NCBI RefSeq assembly: GCF_000147335.1
Contig: NC_014501.1
Coordinates: 4,108,001-4,172,000, forward strand
DNA from: Gloeothece verrucosa PCC 7822
Lineage (GTDB): Bacteria > Cyanobacteriota > Cyanobacteriia > Cyanobacteriales > Microcystaceae
Direction of reading: 5' to 3'
Length of the DNA: 64,000 bases
Both the position numbers and the translations under genes were made by a program. The notes under the pieces are model-generated. The model saw only the letters and a list, made by a program, of their open reading frames with translations, was not told where the DNA came from and searched no databases. Below, piece after piece: positions 1-8,679 of the stretch (the first letter of the stretch is position 1; every line of letters begins with the position of its first letter).

Positions 1-44
1 TCTCTCAAAATGTAGATCCTTTAACTGATGGACTGAGCAATTAA
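1..44 (+). CDS. Possible 3' end of a gene entering the window
   Basis: One plus-strand frame is open from the window edge and ends in TAA, giving the tail SQNVDPLTDGLSN. It would converge with the CoaBC-like gene and overlap its stop by a few bases. Only 13 codons are visible, so neither a family nor even coding status can be established; it is recorded because it would be a partial gene if real. Confidence 0.2.
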   Translation, partial: SQNVDPLTDGLSN

Positions 45-1327
45 TTTAAGATTTTTTCTAAATGATCAGCGATGATCACAGCGATTTCTTTTTTCCCGAT
101 CATCTGTTGTGGGGGTTGATTTGCGGTTACTAAATAAGCCACTTGTTCCCCAACTGATTCGATTTCTTCACCTCGGTTAGCGACTACGGCGGCATAACCT
201 TGTTTAATTCTCTCTTGGGCAATATTGATTAAGGCTTCATGAGACACTTGTTCTTGATATTTAAAGGTCACCATATACAAATCCGGAAACTTATGCTTAA
301 CTTCTTCAATAACTTTTAGAGTTGGCACTAAATTAAGACTTTTCAACTGTCCGCCACTCGGGGTTTTACCGGGCAGAATTGTTTCGGGTTTATAGTCAGC
401 AACGGCGGCTGTAAAAATGCCGATTTTATATTTTTTTTGACTCAGTTGTTCTAAAACTAAGGCCAAATATTCATCATAAGTTTTCGCCAATTGATAGGGT
501 AAATAAGAGGCAGGTTGATAACTTCCCTCACCGTGAATTAAATGAACATCTGCCCCTCTTAAATACAATTCTTCGGTAATGGTTGCTCCTAATTTCCCAC
601 TAAAACGGTTAGTCAGACGACGAATATTATCAATGGGTACCGGTGTAGGTCCTCCGGTTACGAGAATCGAGATATCCTTGAGAGGAGAATGGCTCACCAG
701 TCTGCACACTTCTACGACGATATCCCGTTCATGAGGAATATTATGCTTACCATAAGCGTCTCTAGGCGGCATAATGGCTACACCCAGACTATGCAGGGTT
801 TTTAACGATTCGCTCAGAATCGCATTGTGTAGACTGCCGTGCATGGTGGGAACTATCATAATGTTAGTTTTGCCCTGTTCCATGCGTCCCAAGGCTGAGG
901 CTAAAGTTGAGGTAATGACTCCATCAGCGATTCCATAGCGCATTTTATTAATAGTATTGTAAGTAGCGGGAGCCACCACATAAGCGTCAAACGGACTACT
1001 ATCACTGAGATGTTCGGCGGCTGAGGTTAACTTAGTCACCACTGGGTGAGTGGTACTCCATTCTAGACTGTCGATAGTGACATATCGTAAAGCCTCAGAA
1101 GAGGTAAAGGCGACGACATCAGCCCCTTCTCGCCGTAAAGCACGGGCAATAAAAGGGGTTTTGATAGCGGCTATTCCCCCTGTAATCAGTAGGGCGATGC
1201 GTTTGCCTTGTAGATGAGTTCCTTCTAAAGGTACATCATGATCCCCTAAGTCTGAGGGGGAAGGCGGACTAAAATCCCAGTGTTTACTCTGATTCATTTG
1301 ATTATTTAATCGACTATACAGGGACAT
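41..1327 (-). CDS. coaBC: CoaBC-like flavoprotein (phosphopantothenoylcysteine decarboxylase/phosphopantothenate-cysteine ligase family)
   Basis: CoaBC makes 4'-phosphopantetheine for coenzyme A: the CoaB half joins cysteine to phosphopantothenate and the FMN-bound CoaC half decarboxylates the product. Here the CoaC-like domain covers about residues 41-210 and the CoaB-like domain about 218-428. CoaB marks are clear: TGGPTP near 224, NRFSGKLG at 240-247 and AAVADYKPE. In the CoaC half the flavin-site His106 and the PATYNT stretch (usual PASANT) are present. However, the PxMNxxMW clamp is replaced by PTMHGSLH (160-167), and the CGxxGxGRM segment that carries the catalytic Cys is replaced by a Cys-less stretch near 187-199. 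Length (428 aa) is normal. The ligase half looks competent; the decarboxylase half may be altered or inactive, so another canonical CoaBC may exist elsewhere in the genome. Confidence 0.75.
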   Translation of the reverse strand: MSLYSRLNNQMNQSKHWDFSPPSPSDLGDHDVPLEGTHLQGKRIALLITGGIAAIKTPFIARALRREGADVVAFTSSEALRYVTIDSLEWSTTHPVVTKLTSAAEHLSDSSPFDAYVVAPATYNTINKMRYGIADGVITSTLASALGRMEQGKTNIMIVPTMHGSLHNAILSESLKTLHSLGVAIMPPRDAYGKHNIPHERDIVVEVCRLVSHSPLKDISILVTGGPTPVPIDNIRRLTNRFSGKLGATITEELYLRGADVHLIHGEGSYQPASYLPYQLAKTYDEYLALVLEQLSQKKYKIGIFTAAVADYKPETILPGKTPSGGQLKSLNLVPTLKVIEEVKHKFPDLYMVTFKYQEQVSHEALINIAQERIKQGYAAVVANRGEEIESVGEQVAYLVTANQPPQQMIGKKEIAVIIADHLEKILN

Positions 1328-1486
1328 TTAAGCTGGTGGCATTTCCACCTGAATAGGAATAGGAGATGCTCCCCACCTGTTCTGTTGTTTGATGGGTTCG
1401 GTAATCACCTAAAAAAATACGGGAGCGCGGAAGCCTCGTTAATTTATTGCGAGGGGGAAGCGCGACTCGCTGGTTTTAACCCGCGT

Positions 1487-2770
1487 CTAAAATTCATAAG
1501 CATAACCATCATTTTTATGTACTACCCGACAATTTTTGTGGCTAATTCCAGTTACCCTTCCAGACTTACTTGCAATATCAAAACTTCCAGATGCACGACA
1601 TAGAACTCTGCCGGCATGAATACCGATTTTTTTCCCAGAAGTTACTATTGCTTTGACAATATCTCCGGTTTGAAATCCTTTATGGATTTTTATTCGGGAA
1701 CGATGACGAATAGGAAAGCCATATTTATTAGTGCCACACATTTGTCTAGTTCCATGCCCATTAGCTTTAATTAACAAAGGTCTTACTCCTTTTATTATTA
1801 ATTGCTCAGGAGTTGACTGCCCCACACAAGCAGCATCTAGCCAATGTGTCTTATCAAGATTTTGGCGACACCGATTAAACTTAGTTAATCCGCCTGTACC
1901 TACTTCTACTGGTAAATTGAACTGTTTTAATTGATTAAACAATTCCCATCTAGTAGCATTTACCGCAGCCGTATCAGCTAAGGGCTTTTTAGCTTGATCT
2001 AGTATTTTTTTAGCTAAGTCTTGTTTCCCTTTTAGAAACGATAGGACATCTCTGTTACCCTTTTTTTGATTACAGGGTTGACAAGCAATCCCTAAATTAG
2101 AAACTCGATTACTACCTCCCTTACTTCGGGGTGTTAAATGCTCAATTTCTAATCTAGTATCAGTTTGGCTACAGTAGATACATTTCCGGTTAAATTTCTC
2201 TAAAAGGTACTCTCTAACCTCGTAACCCGCTAATTCCCCTTGTTGGTATTCAGTTCCCCTTATTTCAGGGTTCTCAAGAGCTTGGGTGTCGAACCTGACT
2301 AACTCGCTCGAAATAGCTGTAATAATTGCTAATCTTGTTAGTTTTCTTACCCAAGTCAAGATGTTATGAACACGGGACATTAAGCTAGGTGGTAGAGATT
2401 TATCAACTCTTTTACGGTTGTTAAAACGAGGCTGGCGATACCGAGTTTTGCGACCTCTTCTACTGCGTCTTAATTGACGACGGCTGGTTAGAGACTCTCT
2501 AATAGCAAAACCTCTATGAGTTAATTCTCCTGCCCAGATAACCTCGCCAGTTTGGTCGTTAACAAGACTCAATCCTGTAGTTTTTGCCCCTGGGTCAATT
2601 TTTACCCGAAGTGGATTAGCAGAATTGTTAACCTCTTTTTTAAGAATGATACTAAAAGGTATTCGGCGAAAGATTGCTGCCTTTCCTTGATTTAGTAACC
2701 TTCTTGCTTGCCCTGAATGGACAGGATTTAGAGGTTTTTTGTTGGGAGCCAAAACAAACACTTTTGACAT
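1487..2770 (-). CDS. iscB: IscB, RNA-guided OMEGA nuclease
   Basis: IscB is the transposon-encoded ancestor of Cas9: it binds an omega-RNA and cuts target DNA with HNH and RuvC domains. The protein opens with the small PLMP/RRXRR-type N-terminal domain. The split RuvC and HNH sites all look intact: RuvC-I Asp59 in KIDPGAKTTG, an arginine-rich bridge helix around 96-120, RuvC-II Glu156 in SSELVRFD, an HNH domain (CIYC at 197-200, His211 in EIEH, C230/C233 zinc pair), and RuvC-III His309/Asp312 in HWLDAA. At 427 aa it is full length for the family. The non-coding region immediately upstream resembles an omega-RNA. No TnpA transposase is adjacent, so it is a solo, probably non-autonomous element. 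Start ATG follows directly from the omega-RNA region. Confidence 0.95.
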   Translation of the reverse strand: MSKVFVLAPNKKPLNPVHSGQARRLLNQGKAAIFRRIPFSIILKKEVNNSANPLRVKIDPGAKTTGLSLVNDQTGEVIWAGELTHRGFAIRESLTSRRQLRRSRRGRKTRYRQPRFNNRKRVDKSLPPSLMSRVHNILTWVRKLTRLAIITAISSELVRFDTQALENPEIRGTEYQQGELAGYEVREYLLEKFNRKCIYCSQTDTRLEIEHLTPRSKGGSNRVSNLGIACQPCNQKKGNRDVLSFLKGKQDLAKKILDQAKKPLADTAAVNATRWELFNQLKQFNLPVEVGTGGLTKFNRCRQNLDKTHWLDAACVGQSTPEQLIIKGVRPLLIKANGHGTRQMCGTNKYGFPIRHRSRIKIHKGFQTGDIVKAIVTSGKKIGIHAGRVLCRASGSFDIASKSGRVTGISHKNCRVVHKNDGYAYEF

Positions 2771-3012
2771 AACTCTTTATGAGTCTCCTATTTCTAGGGT
2801 GATGTGAGCTTCGCCAATGTTAAATAAGCTTGTATTTGTTAACAACACTTCCTTACCCCTCGTAAAGATGTTTAATTGCTAACGACAGAGCCGAGAACTA
2901 GCAACGCATTCTAGGGTGTCGTGACTTATCTAACGTAGTCAGCTAAGACTTAGGCTGGTCAGCTACCTAAAGGAGAGGCATGATGCCCCGTCGCTTTAGC
3001 GCGGGGTGCTGA
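2771..3012 (-). ncRNA. Probable IscB omega-RNA, ending at the IscB start codon
   Basis: On the minus strand the stretch upstream of IscB is non-coding and strongly structured. It begins with GTCAGCACCCCG, followed by a GC-rich hairpin (2984-3009, loop TAAA on the minus strand) and then AGCTGAC segments that can pair back to the opening GTCAGC, a pseudoknot-like arrangement. In characterised IscB loci the omega-RNA is encoded just 5' of the gene and its guide lies at the RNA 5' end, in DNA flanking the element. The guide here would therefore derive from about 3013-3030. The boundaries are inferred from this layout, not mapped. Confidence 0.7.
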
Positions 3013-3101
3013 CTCTCAAACTTGTTCCTCAAACCGAATGAGCTAATTTTGAGGATAGATCTATTATTAAATCATAAGCAAATATTCAAAGTTTTATTTA
3101 C

Positions 3102-3131
3102 GATTCTTAACCCGAGGATCTCAAAGATATG
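3102..3131 (+). promoter_or_regulatory. Candidate RNA thermometer over the hspA Shine-Dalgarno
   Basis: GATTCTT (3102-3108) can pair with GAGGATC (3114-3120) across a five-base AACCC loop; the seven pairs include two G-U wobbles. The right arm contains the ribosome binding site GAGGA, ten bases before the ATG. A weak hairpin that hides the Shine-Dalgarno at low temperature is the mechanism reported for the Synechocystis hsp17 leader, so the same type of control is inferred here. Confidence 0.55.
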
Positions 3132-3569
3132 CCTATCATTCGTTACTCTCCCTTCCAAGAACTTGAAACCTTACAACGTCAAATGAATCGTCTTTTTGAC
3201 GACTTCTTCGTTCCCGCCAGAACCGAAAATAGCCAATTCAACTTTGTCCCTGCCGCCGAGCTTTCAGAAACAGATGAAGCCCTTTATCTAAAGCTAGAAA
3301 TTCCGGGCATAAATCCTCAAGAAGTCGACATTCAAGTTACTAAAGATGTCGTATCTATTAGCGGTGAACGCCAAGAAGCAAACAAGACAGAAAATAACGG
3401 AGTAACCCGTAGTGAATTCCGTTATGGAAGATTTGAGCGAGTAATTCCTCTGCCTAAAAAGGTTCAAAATACTAATGTTACCGCCGACTATAAAGACGGA
3501 ATTCTCACACTGACTCTCCCCAAAGCAGAAGAAGAACAAAACCGAGTGATCAAAGTTAATGTTAATTAA
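3129..3569 (+). CDS. hspA: Small heat shock protein, Hsp20/alpha-crystallin family
   Basis: An ATP-independent holdase that binds unfolding proteins in the cytosol and at thylakoid membranes during heat or light stress. The 146-residue product has an N-terminal arm (RYSPFQELETLQRQMNRLF), the alpha-crystallin domain from about residue 40 to 140 (LKLEIPGINPQEVDIQV, then the strand GILTLTLPK near 127-135), and a short C-terminal tail with an IKV element. Size and order match cyanobacterial HspA/Hsp17. The ATG has a GAGGA ribosome site that can be locked in a hairpin. The gene stands alone, followed by a clear intrinsic terminator. Confidence 0.95.
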   Translation: MPIIRYSPFQELETLQRQMNRLFDDFFVPARTENSQFNFVPAAELSETDEALYLKLEIPGINPQEVDIQVTKDVVSISGERQEANKTENNGVTRSEFRYGRFERVIPLPKKVQNTNVTADYKDGILTLTLPKAEEEQNRVIKVNVN

Positions 3570-3663
3570 TTAATGGTCAACCCCGCCCTTAAAGGGGTGG
3601 CTAAATCTAGATTTTTTCAACGTAATTTTAAACCCTGCCATTAACGGTAGGATCTTATTAAAT

Positions 3664-3690
3664 ACTCCGGTCAAGCCGGAGTTTTTTGTT
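3664..3690 (+). terminator. Intrinsic terminator of hspA
   Basis: ACTCCGG and CCGGAGT form a seven-base-pair stem around TCAAG, followed by a run of six T. It lies about 95 bases after the hspA stop and before the next gene, so it most likely ends the hspA transcript. Confidence 0.85.
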
Positions 3691-3830
3691 TTAAAAAATT
3701 AATAAGTATTATTAAAAAAAATAATGATAATAAAAATATAAATTAATTATTAAATTAAACCCTAATTTTCTTTAATTTATGTAGTTTATGATAAACATCA
3801 AAATAACTATTAGCCTTGAGGGAAAAAATC

Positions 3831-4439
3831 ATGGAAACAAGCATTAATTCTCAAAATATCTCAATTCGAGGGGCAAAAATACACTATTTAGAAGCAGGTA
3901 CATCTACAGGAAGCCACCTATTATTTTTACATGGAGCGAGTTTTAATTCACAGACGTGGCGAGAAATCGGCACACTACAATTAATGGCAGAACAGGGATA
4001 TCATGCCTTCGCTATCGACTTACCCGGATATGGCGATTCTCAAAGCCCGTCTGTTCCTCGTGAAGCATTTTTACTGTTATTGCTAGAGGAATTAGCATTA
4101 CAGCAACCGGTTATCGTCTCTCCGTCCATGAGTGGGGGCTACAGTTTGCCTTTAGTGGCGAGTCATCCAGACAAATTAAGGGGGTTTGTCGCGGTTGCTC
4201 CTGTTGGAATTGGCAAATATCGAGAGCAACTCAAAGGCATAGAAACCCCCACCTTAGCCATTTGGGGTAGTAATGATCGTCTTATTCCGGTGTCGGATGC
4301 TGATTTATTAGTTCAATTAATGCCTAATACCCGAAAAGTGACCTTAAAAAATGCCGGTCATGCCTGTTATATGCGGGCAACTGATGAGTTTCATAAACAT
4401 TTAATTCGGTTTTTAAAAAAATTGGATCTCAATGAATAG
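3831..4439 (+). CDS. Alpha/beta hydrolase, CIB/ABHD14-like
   Basis: A single-domain alpha/beta hydrolase of about 202 residues. LFLHGASFNSQTW forms the oxyanion-hole region, SPSMSGGYSLP carries the nucleophile Ser in an atypical elbow (SMSGG rather than GxSxG), WGSNDRLIP supplies the acid Asp, and NAGHACYM the His. Size and elbow resemble the small ABHD14/CCG1-interacting-factor-B group. The substrate is unknown. An in-frame TTG lies 15 bases upstream, but this ATG has GAGGG eight bases before it and is preferred. It stands alone between hspA and a membrane protein gene, without obvious operon partners. Confidence 0.8.
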   Translation: METSINSQNISIRGAKIHYLEAGTSTGSHLLFLHGASFNSQTWREIGTLQLMAEQGYHAFAIDLPGYGDSQSPSVPREAFLLLLLEELALQQPVIVSPSMSGGYSLPLVASHPDKLRGFVAVAPVGIGKYREQLKGIETPTLAIWGSNDRLIPVSDADLLVQLMPNTRKVTLKNAGHACYMRATDEFHKHLIRFLKKLDLNE

Positions 4440-4685
4440 AGAAGATGTAATCTAGCTATACCCTACTGACTGTTCTTGATTTATCTCATCTGTCTAAAGA
4501 ATTAGTTAATCAAATCCTTAGAAATAGTTTTTTTAAAAAGCTGGCATTTCTTTATACCTAAAAAATTTAAATAAAACTCGGCAATACTTAACTCTTAAGG
4601 CAGAGAAAATTTTTCAAGCTCTTTCATTATTATTTGGATAGTTATTAGATTACTTATTGAACCTCTTTCTAGGAGTTAAGCAACT

Positions 4686-5315
4686 ATGGCATATACTAAT
4701 GAGCCGATAGGTAGAGTTACTGCTGAGCGTCAAGTCCCTGTCACCGTTAAAAGTTATCATGATCGGGTACGATGGGGCCCTATTTTCGCGGGTTTTGTGG
4801 TGGCTCTAAGCACTCAACTTATTCTGAGCAGTTTAGGAACAGCGATTGGCTTAAGTGGTCTTTCCAATTCAGGATCACCTCGCTCTGATGCAGGAGATGT
4901 CGGTTCAGCCATCGGCATTTGGTCTATTATTAGTTTGTTTATTTCGCTGCTAATTGGCGGTTGGATCACTTCCCGTACTTGTGGCCCAATCAATAAAAGC
5001 ACCGCTTTATTAAACGCGGCTATTTTGTGGGCTACTACCTTGACTATTGGAAGTTGGTTACTTGCCAGTGGTATTACTGGTGCTTTTGGGGTGGTAGCTT
5101 CTAATGCAGGAGAAATTATTAATCAAGGTGTTAACGTCCCCAACAACGCCCCTAATATTACGGCTCAACAAACAAGAGACATCGCCGGTAACGTGGCTAA
5201 GGTGGGTTGGTATTTCACCCTAGGCTCGTTATTAGGGTTAGCGGCGGCTTTAATTGGTGCTTCCATCGGCGCTCGAAATCCTCGTAATACTGCCAACCAT
5301 ACAGAAGCTTATTAG
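4686..5315 (+). CDS. Conserved four-helix membrane protein, function unknown
   Basis: The 209-residue protein has four predicted transmembrane helices (about 30-57, 76-97, 107-134 and 174-196), all rich in Gly, Ser and Ala, with a soluble loop between helices 3 and 4 (about 138-172) and a hydrophilic N-terminus. A strong AGGAG ribosome site sits eight bases before the ATG. It converges on glyS across a repeat-rich gap. I recognise the general type (small hypothetical cyanobacterial inner-membrane proteins) but no named family, and assign no function. Confidence 0.75.
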   Translation: MAYTNEPIGRVTAERQVPVTVKSYHDRVRWGPIFAGFVVALSTQLILSSLGTAIGLSGLSNSGSPRSDAGDVGSAIGIWSIISLFISLLIGGWITSRTCGPINKSTALLNAAILWATTLTIGSWLLASGITGAFGVVASNAGEIINQGVNVPNNAPNITAQQTRDIAGNVAKVGWYFTLGSLLGLAAALIGASIGARNPRNTANHTEAY

Positions 5316-5483
5316 TTATTAGTTATTAGTTATTAATCATTAGTCATTAGCTTCGCTCCCCGCAACCTTTCGGTAGAGGCGGCTAAACAACGAGCGAGCA
5401 AATCAATTCACCATAAGTGTGAGAAAGCCGCCAGCCACTATCTAATGACCCATGACTAATGACTAATGACTAATGACTAATGA
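5309..5483. repeat. Inverted heptamer repeats between convergent genes
   Basis: Tandem TTAGTTA-type heptamers (5309-5350) face tandem ATGACTA heptamers (5443-5483). TCATTAGTCATTAG in the first block is the exact reverse complement of CTAATGACTAATGA in the second, so the two arms could fold around a roughly 95-base centre. Heptamer tracts (STRR type) are common in cyanobacterial spacers. Lying between two convergent stops, this one may act as a bidirectional transcription barrier. Confidence 0.75.
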
Positions 5484-5486
5484 AAA

Positions 5487-7640
5487 TTAACTTTTCACAA
5501 TCGGGCCAAAATCAGCTAAAACCCGGGCATGATTTCGCAGAAGACCCAATAAATTGAGACGATTTTGTCGAATTTCAGGATTTTCATCCATCACTAAAAC
5601 GCTATCATCTCCATCAAAAAAATTACTGACTGTGGGCGCAATTTTAGCTAAAGCATCCACCAATAATTGATAATTTCGTTCCGCTTGTGCGGTTTGGGTA
5701 GTGGGAACTAAATCAATTAACGCCTCATAAAATTGCTTTTCTGAAGACTTCTCAAATAAATCAGGACGAATAACTTTTGGCGGATCAAGTTCCTGAGTAT
5801 TTAAATCGCCTTTAACTGCAAGACGGGCAGAACGATTGACCGTTTCATAGATCTCCTCTAACTTTTTATTATTGCGAATCTCTTGAAGAAATTGAGCGCG
5901 ATCACGAACATCCAATAAATCTTCTAAAGCCCTTTGGGCATATTCGGGATCATTTTCTCCCAAGACGGCATTCACTAAGTCATAATCAATCTTCAAATCA
6001 TCTTGCAATAGGGTACTCAGACGTTGAATCAAAAAGCTTTTTAGGGCTTCAACAGGAGAAGTTTTATCAGGATGGGCAGTGACAAAATCCTCTGAACTTT
6101 GCTCAATTAACGCTAACAGATCAATGGGTAAATCTGCATACCAAGTCACTTTAATCACTCCCGTAGCCGCGCGGCGCAAAGCAAAGGGATCACCGGAACC
6201 TGTGGGGATCATTCCTAAGCCAAAAATACTGACCAAAGTATCAATACGGTCAGCTAATCCCACCACTTGACCCGTTAAAGACTCTGGCATCATATCATCA
6301 GCCCCCCTTGGCAAATAATGTTCAAAAATGCCTTGGGCGACATTGGGAGACTCTCCACTGACTAAAGCATATTTTTGTCCCATGACCCCTTGAAGTTCGG
6401 GGAATTCATAGACCATTTGTGTCACCAAGTCAGCTTTGCACAGCATGGCGGTACTTTCGATCTCAGTGCGTTCTTGTTGTTCTAACTCCAACTGCTCCAC
6501 AATCAATTGAGAAATTTCCATAATCCGATCTACCTTATCTCGAATGGTACCCAATTGTTCTTGAAAGGTAACGGTTTCTAGTTGGGGGAGATAACTTTCT
6601 AAAGGTTGATCACAGTCAGCTTTATAGAAAAATTGAGCATCAGCTAAGCGGGCCCGGATCACCCGTTGATTACCCGAAGCAATGAGGTCAGCTTTTTTCG
6701 GGTCACCGTTAGCAATGGTGATAAAATGGGGTAGCAAAGTCGAATCATTTGTCTTTTTCGTGCTTGTTTGTACAGGAAAATAGCGCTGATGAGTCACCAT
6801 CACCGTAGTAATGACTTCAGTGGGGAGATTGAGAAATTCTGCATCAAATTTACCCACAACGGCGGTAGGATATTCCACTAAATTAACCACCTCATCCAAT
6901 AACTCAGGCGGAATAACAGCAACACCTTTTAAGGGTTTAGCGGCTTTTTCGATTTGTTGTTTGATCGAGGAACGACGTTGATGGGGAGAAACTTCCACAT
7001 AAGCTTGTTGTAAACTCTTCTGATAGGCATTCGCTTCAGGGATACTAACCGCCTCTGGGTGTAAAATGCGATGACCCCAAGAAAGGCGATCACTTTTTAA
7101 AAGAGTTCCCCCATTAACTAACTCTAGGGGCAAAACTTCTTTATCCCATAAAGCCACTAACCAACGGATGGGCCGAGGGAAACGGAGATCTCCATCTCCC
7201 CAACGCATAAACCGCCGTCCTTCTAACTGAGTAATCCATTGAGGCGCTAACTCTTGTAGAATTTCTGTGGTAGTTCTGCCTATAATTTTTTTCTGAACAA
7301 AGACAAAATCCCCTTTATTGGTGTTGCGAATTTCCACATTTTCCGGGGCAACCCCTTGTCTTGTCAGAAAGCCTTCTAAGGCCTTAGTGGGTTTCCCATT
7401 AGAAAAAGCCACATTCGCCGCCGGGCCTTTAATTTCTTCTTCCCGGTCAGGTTGTTTAGTGGGAAGTTCTTTGATCAATACGGCTAAACGGCGGGGAGTT
7501 CCATAGATTTCTATTCCCTGTGGCGTTAACAATTGTTCTTCTAAGCTTGTGGCGATACGGTTTTGCCACTGGGCGATCGCTTCATCGACAAAACTTGCGG
7601 GTAATTCTTCTGTACCAACTTCTAATAAAAAGCTCGGCAT
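5487..7640 (-). CDS. glyS: Glycine--tRNA ligase beta subunit
   Basis: The beta chain of the bacterial alpha2beta2 glycyl-tRNA synthetase, which recognises tRNA(Gly) while the alpha chain (GlyQ, not in this window) activates glycine. The 717-residue length is normal. The N-terminal signature [15 protein letters not shown], the central HD-like region ([27 protein letters not shown]) and the C-terminal anticodon-binding-like part ([18 protein letters not shown]) are all present. A HIP1 octamer lies inside the gene. It is transcribed alone. Confidence 0.97.
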   Translation of the reverse strand: MPSFLLEVGTEELPASFVDEAIAQWQNRIATSLEEQLLTPQGIEIYGTPRRLAVLIKELPTKQPDREEEIKGPAANVAFSNGKPTKALEGFLTRQGVAPENVEIRNTNKGDFVFVQKKIIGRTTTEILQELAPQWITQLEGRRFMRWGDGDLRFPRPIRWLVALWDKEVLPLELVNGGTLLKSDRLSWGHRILHPEAVSIPEANAYQKSLQQAYVEVSPHQRRSSIKQQIEKAAKPLKGVAVIPPELLDEVVNLVEYPTAVVGKFDAEFLNLPTEVITTVMVTHQRYFPVQTSTKKTNDSTLLPHFITIANGDPKKADLIASGNQRVIRARLADAQFFYKADCDQPLESYLPQLETVTFQEQLGTIRDKVDRIMEISQLIVEQLELEQQERTEIESTAMLCKADLVTQMVYEFPELQGVMGQKYALVSGESPNVAQGIFEHYLPRGADDMMPESLTGQVVGLADRIDTLVSIFGLGMIPTGSGDPFALRRAATGVIKVTWYADLPIDLLALIEQSSEDFVTAHPDKTSPVEALKSFLIQRLSTLLQDDLKIDYDLVNAVLGENDPEYAQRALEDLLDVRDRAQFLQEIRNNKKLEEIYETVNRSARLAVKGDLNTQELDPPKVIRPDLFEKSSEKQFYEALIDLVPTTQTAQAERNYQLLVDALAKIAPTVSNFFDGDDSVLVMDENPEIRQNRLNLLGLLRNHARVLADFGPIVKS

Positions 7641-7880
7641 ATATCTGTTCTCAGTCTTTTTGCTGATCCTAACTTAATAGACCCTAATCTAAAATAGTCT
7701 AGCTTGAACTCAGACAAGATAATCTATCTTCTTGTTTAAATCTTACTCAAGTGAGCCTAGTTCCGATGCCTACACTCTCTGAGGCAAAAAGAAAAGATTG
7801 CTTAACTTCTATTAGGTAAGCATAATAGTATTGCTATAACAGAGTCAACTTCTCATTTCTCAACTAACTAATAACTACAG

Positions 7881-8531
7881 ATGGTGAAAGCACATTATTT
7901 GTTTCTTTTACTGCTGTTAACCTGTTTCGGTCTTGTGGATACAAGATTCAATGGACAGCGACCAGCCATAGCCGATGATTTAAAGACTAAAAATATCCCT
8001 GTTGAAAATATATCAACCGGACAAGATCAAATTAATCCTATACAAGAAACTATCGAGGCCCCCGTTCAGCAGATTCCTACAGAGGCCCCACCTGGAGATG
8101 ATGGTACAGGGGTAACTGAACCCGAAGCACCACCACAGGTGATAGAAACTCGTTTAATCTTAAAACTCAAGGAAAGGCGAGTATATATTTATCAAGGGGA
8201 TCAGCAAGTGGCCATGTATCCGGTTGCAGTGGGGAAAAAAGGATGGGAAACTCCTACAGGAGATTTTCAAGTCCTTCAAATGGTTCCCAACCCCATTTGG
8301 CAAAATCCCTGGAATGGCAGTATTATTCCTGCGGGGCCAAGAAATCCTTTAGGGGAAAGATGGATCGGGTTTTGGACTGATGGAAAAAACTATATAGGTT
8401 TTCATGGTACTCAAGCCGAACATTTAATGGGTCAAGCGGTGTCTCATGGTTGCGTGAGAATGCGTAACTCGGATATTAAAGCCATATTTGATCAGATTAA
8501 GGTGGGAACTCGGGTGACTGTTGTTCCTTAA
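7881..8531 (+). CDS. L,D-transpeptidase (YkuD domain), exported
   Basis: Cross-links peptidoglycan stems by 3-3 bonds or attaches proteins to them in the periplasm. An N-terminal hydrophobic segment (YLFLLLLLTCFGLV, about 5-18) looks like a signal peptide or anchor. A Pro/Glu-rich linker (about 50-92) precedes the YkuD domain (about 96-216). The catalytic site is complete: His175 in FHGTQ and Cys191 in SHGCVRMRN. The 216-residue length is typical. The gene is monocistronic; its 3' side abuts the left end of the TnpB element. Confidence 0.9.
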   Translation: MVKAHYLFLLLLLTCFGLVDTRFNGQRPAIADDLKTKNIPVENISTGQDQINPIQETIEAPVQQIPTEAPPGDDGTGVTEPEAPPQVIETRLILKLKERRVYIYQGDQQVAMYPVAVGKKGWETPTGDFQVLQMVPNPIWQNPWNGSIIPAGPRNPLGERWIGFWTDGKNYIGFHGTQAEHLMGQAVSHGCVRMRNSDIKAIFDQIKVGTRVTVVP

Positions 8532-8679
8532 GGGTTAACTGTTAACGGTTAATTGTTAACTGACCGAAAATTTTTGGGTACAAGCCCCGTCCTTTTAGGC
8601 TTGTCCTGAGTGACAACGAAGGGACGGCTTTTCAAAACCTATGCTACAATATTGATATCCAGTAGCCGAGTATCAAATT

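Noticed and set aside
1385..1603. 72-codon plus-strand frame antisense to the end of iscB
   Set aside because: It overlaps the 3' end of the intact IscB gene on the other strand, lacks a ribosome site, and its residue pattern is not protein-like.
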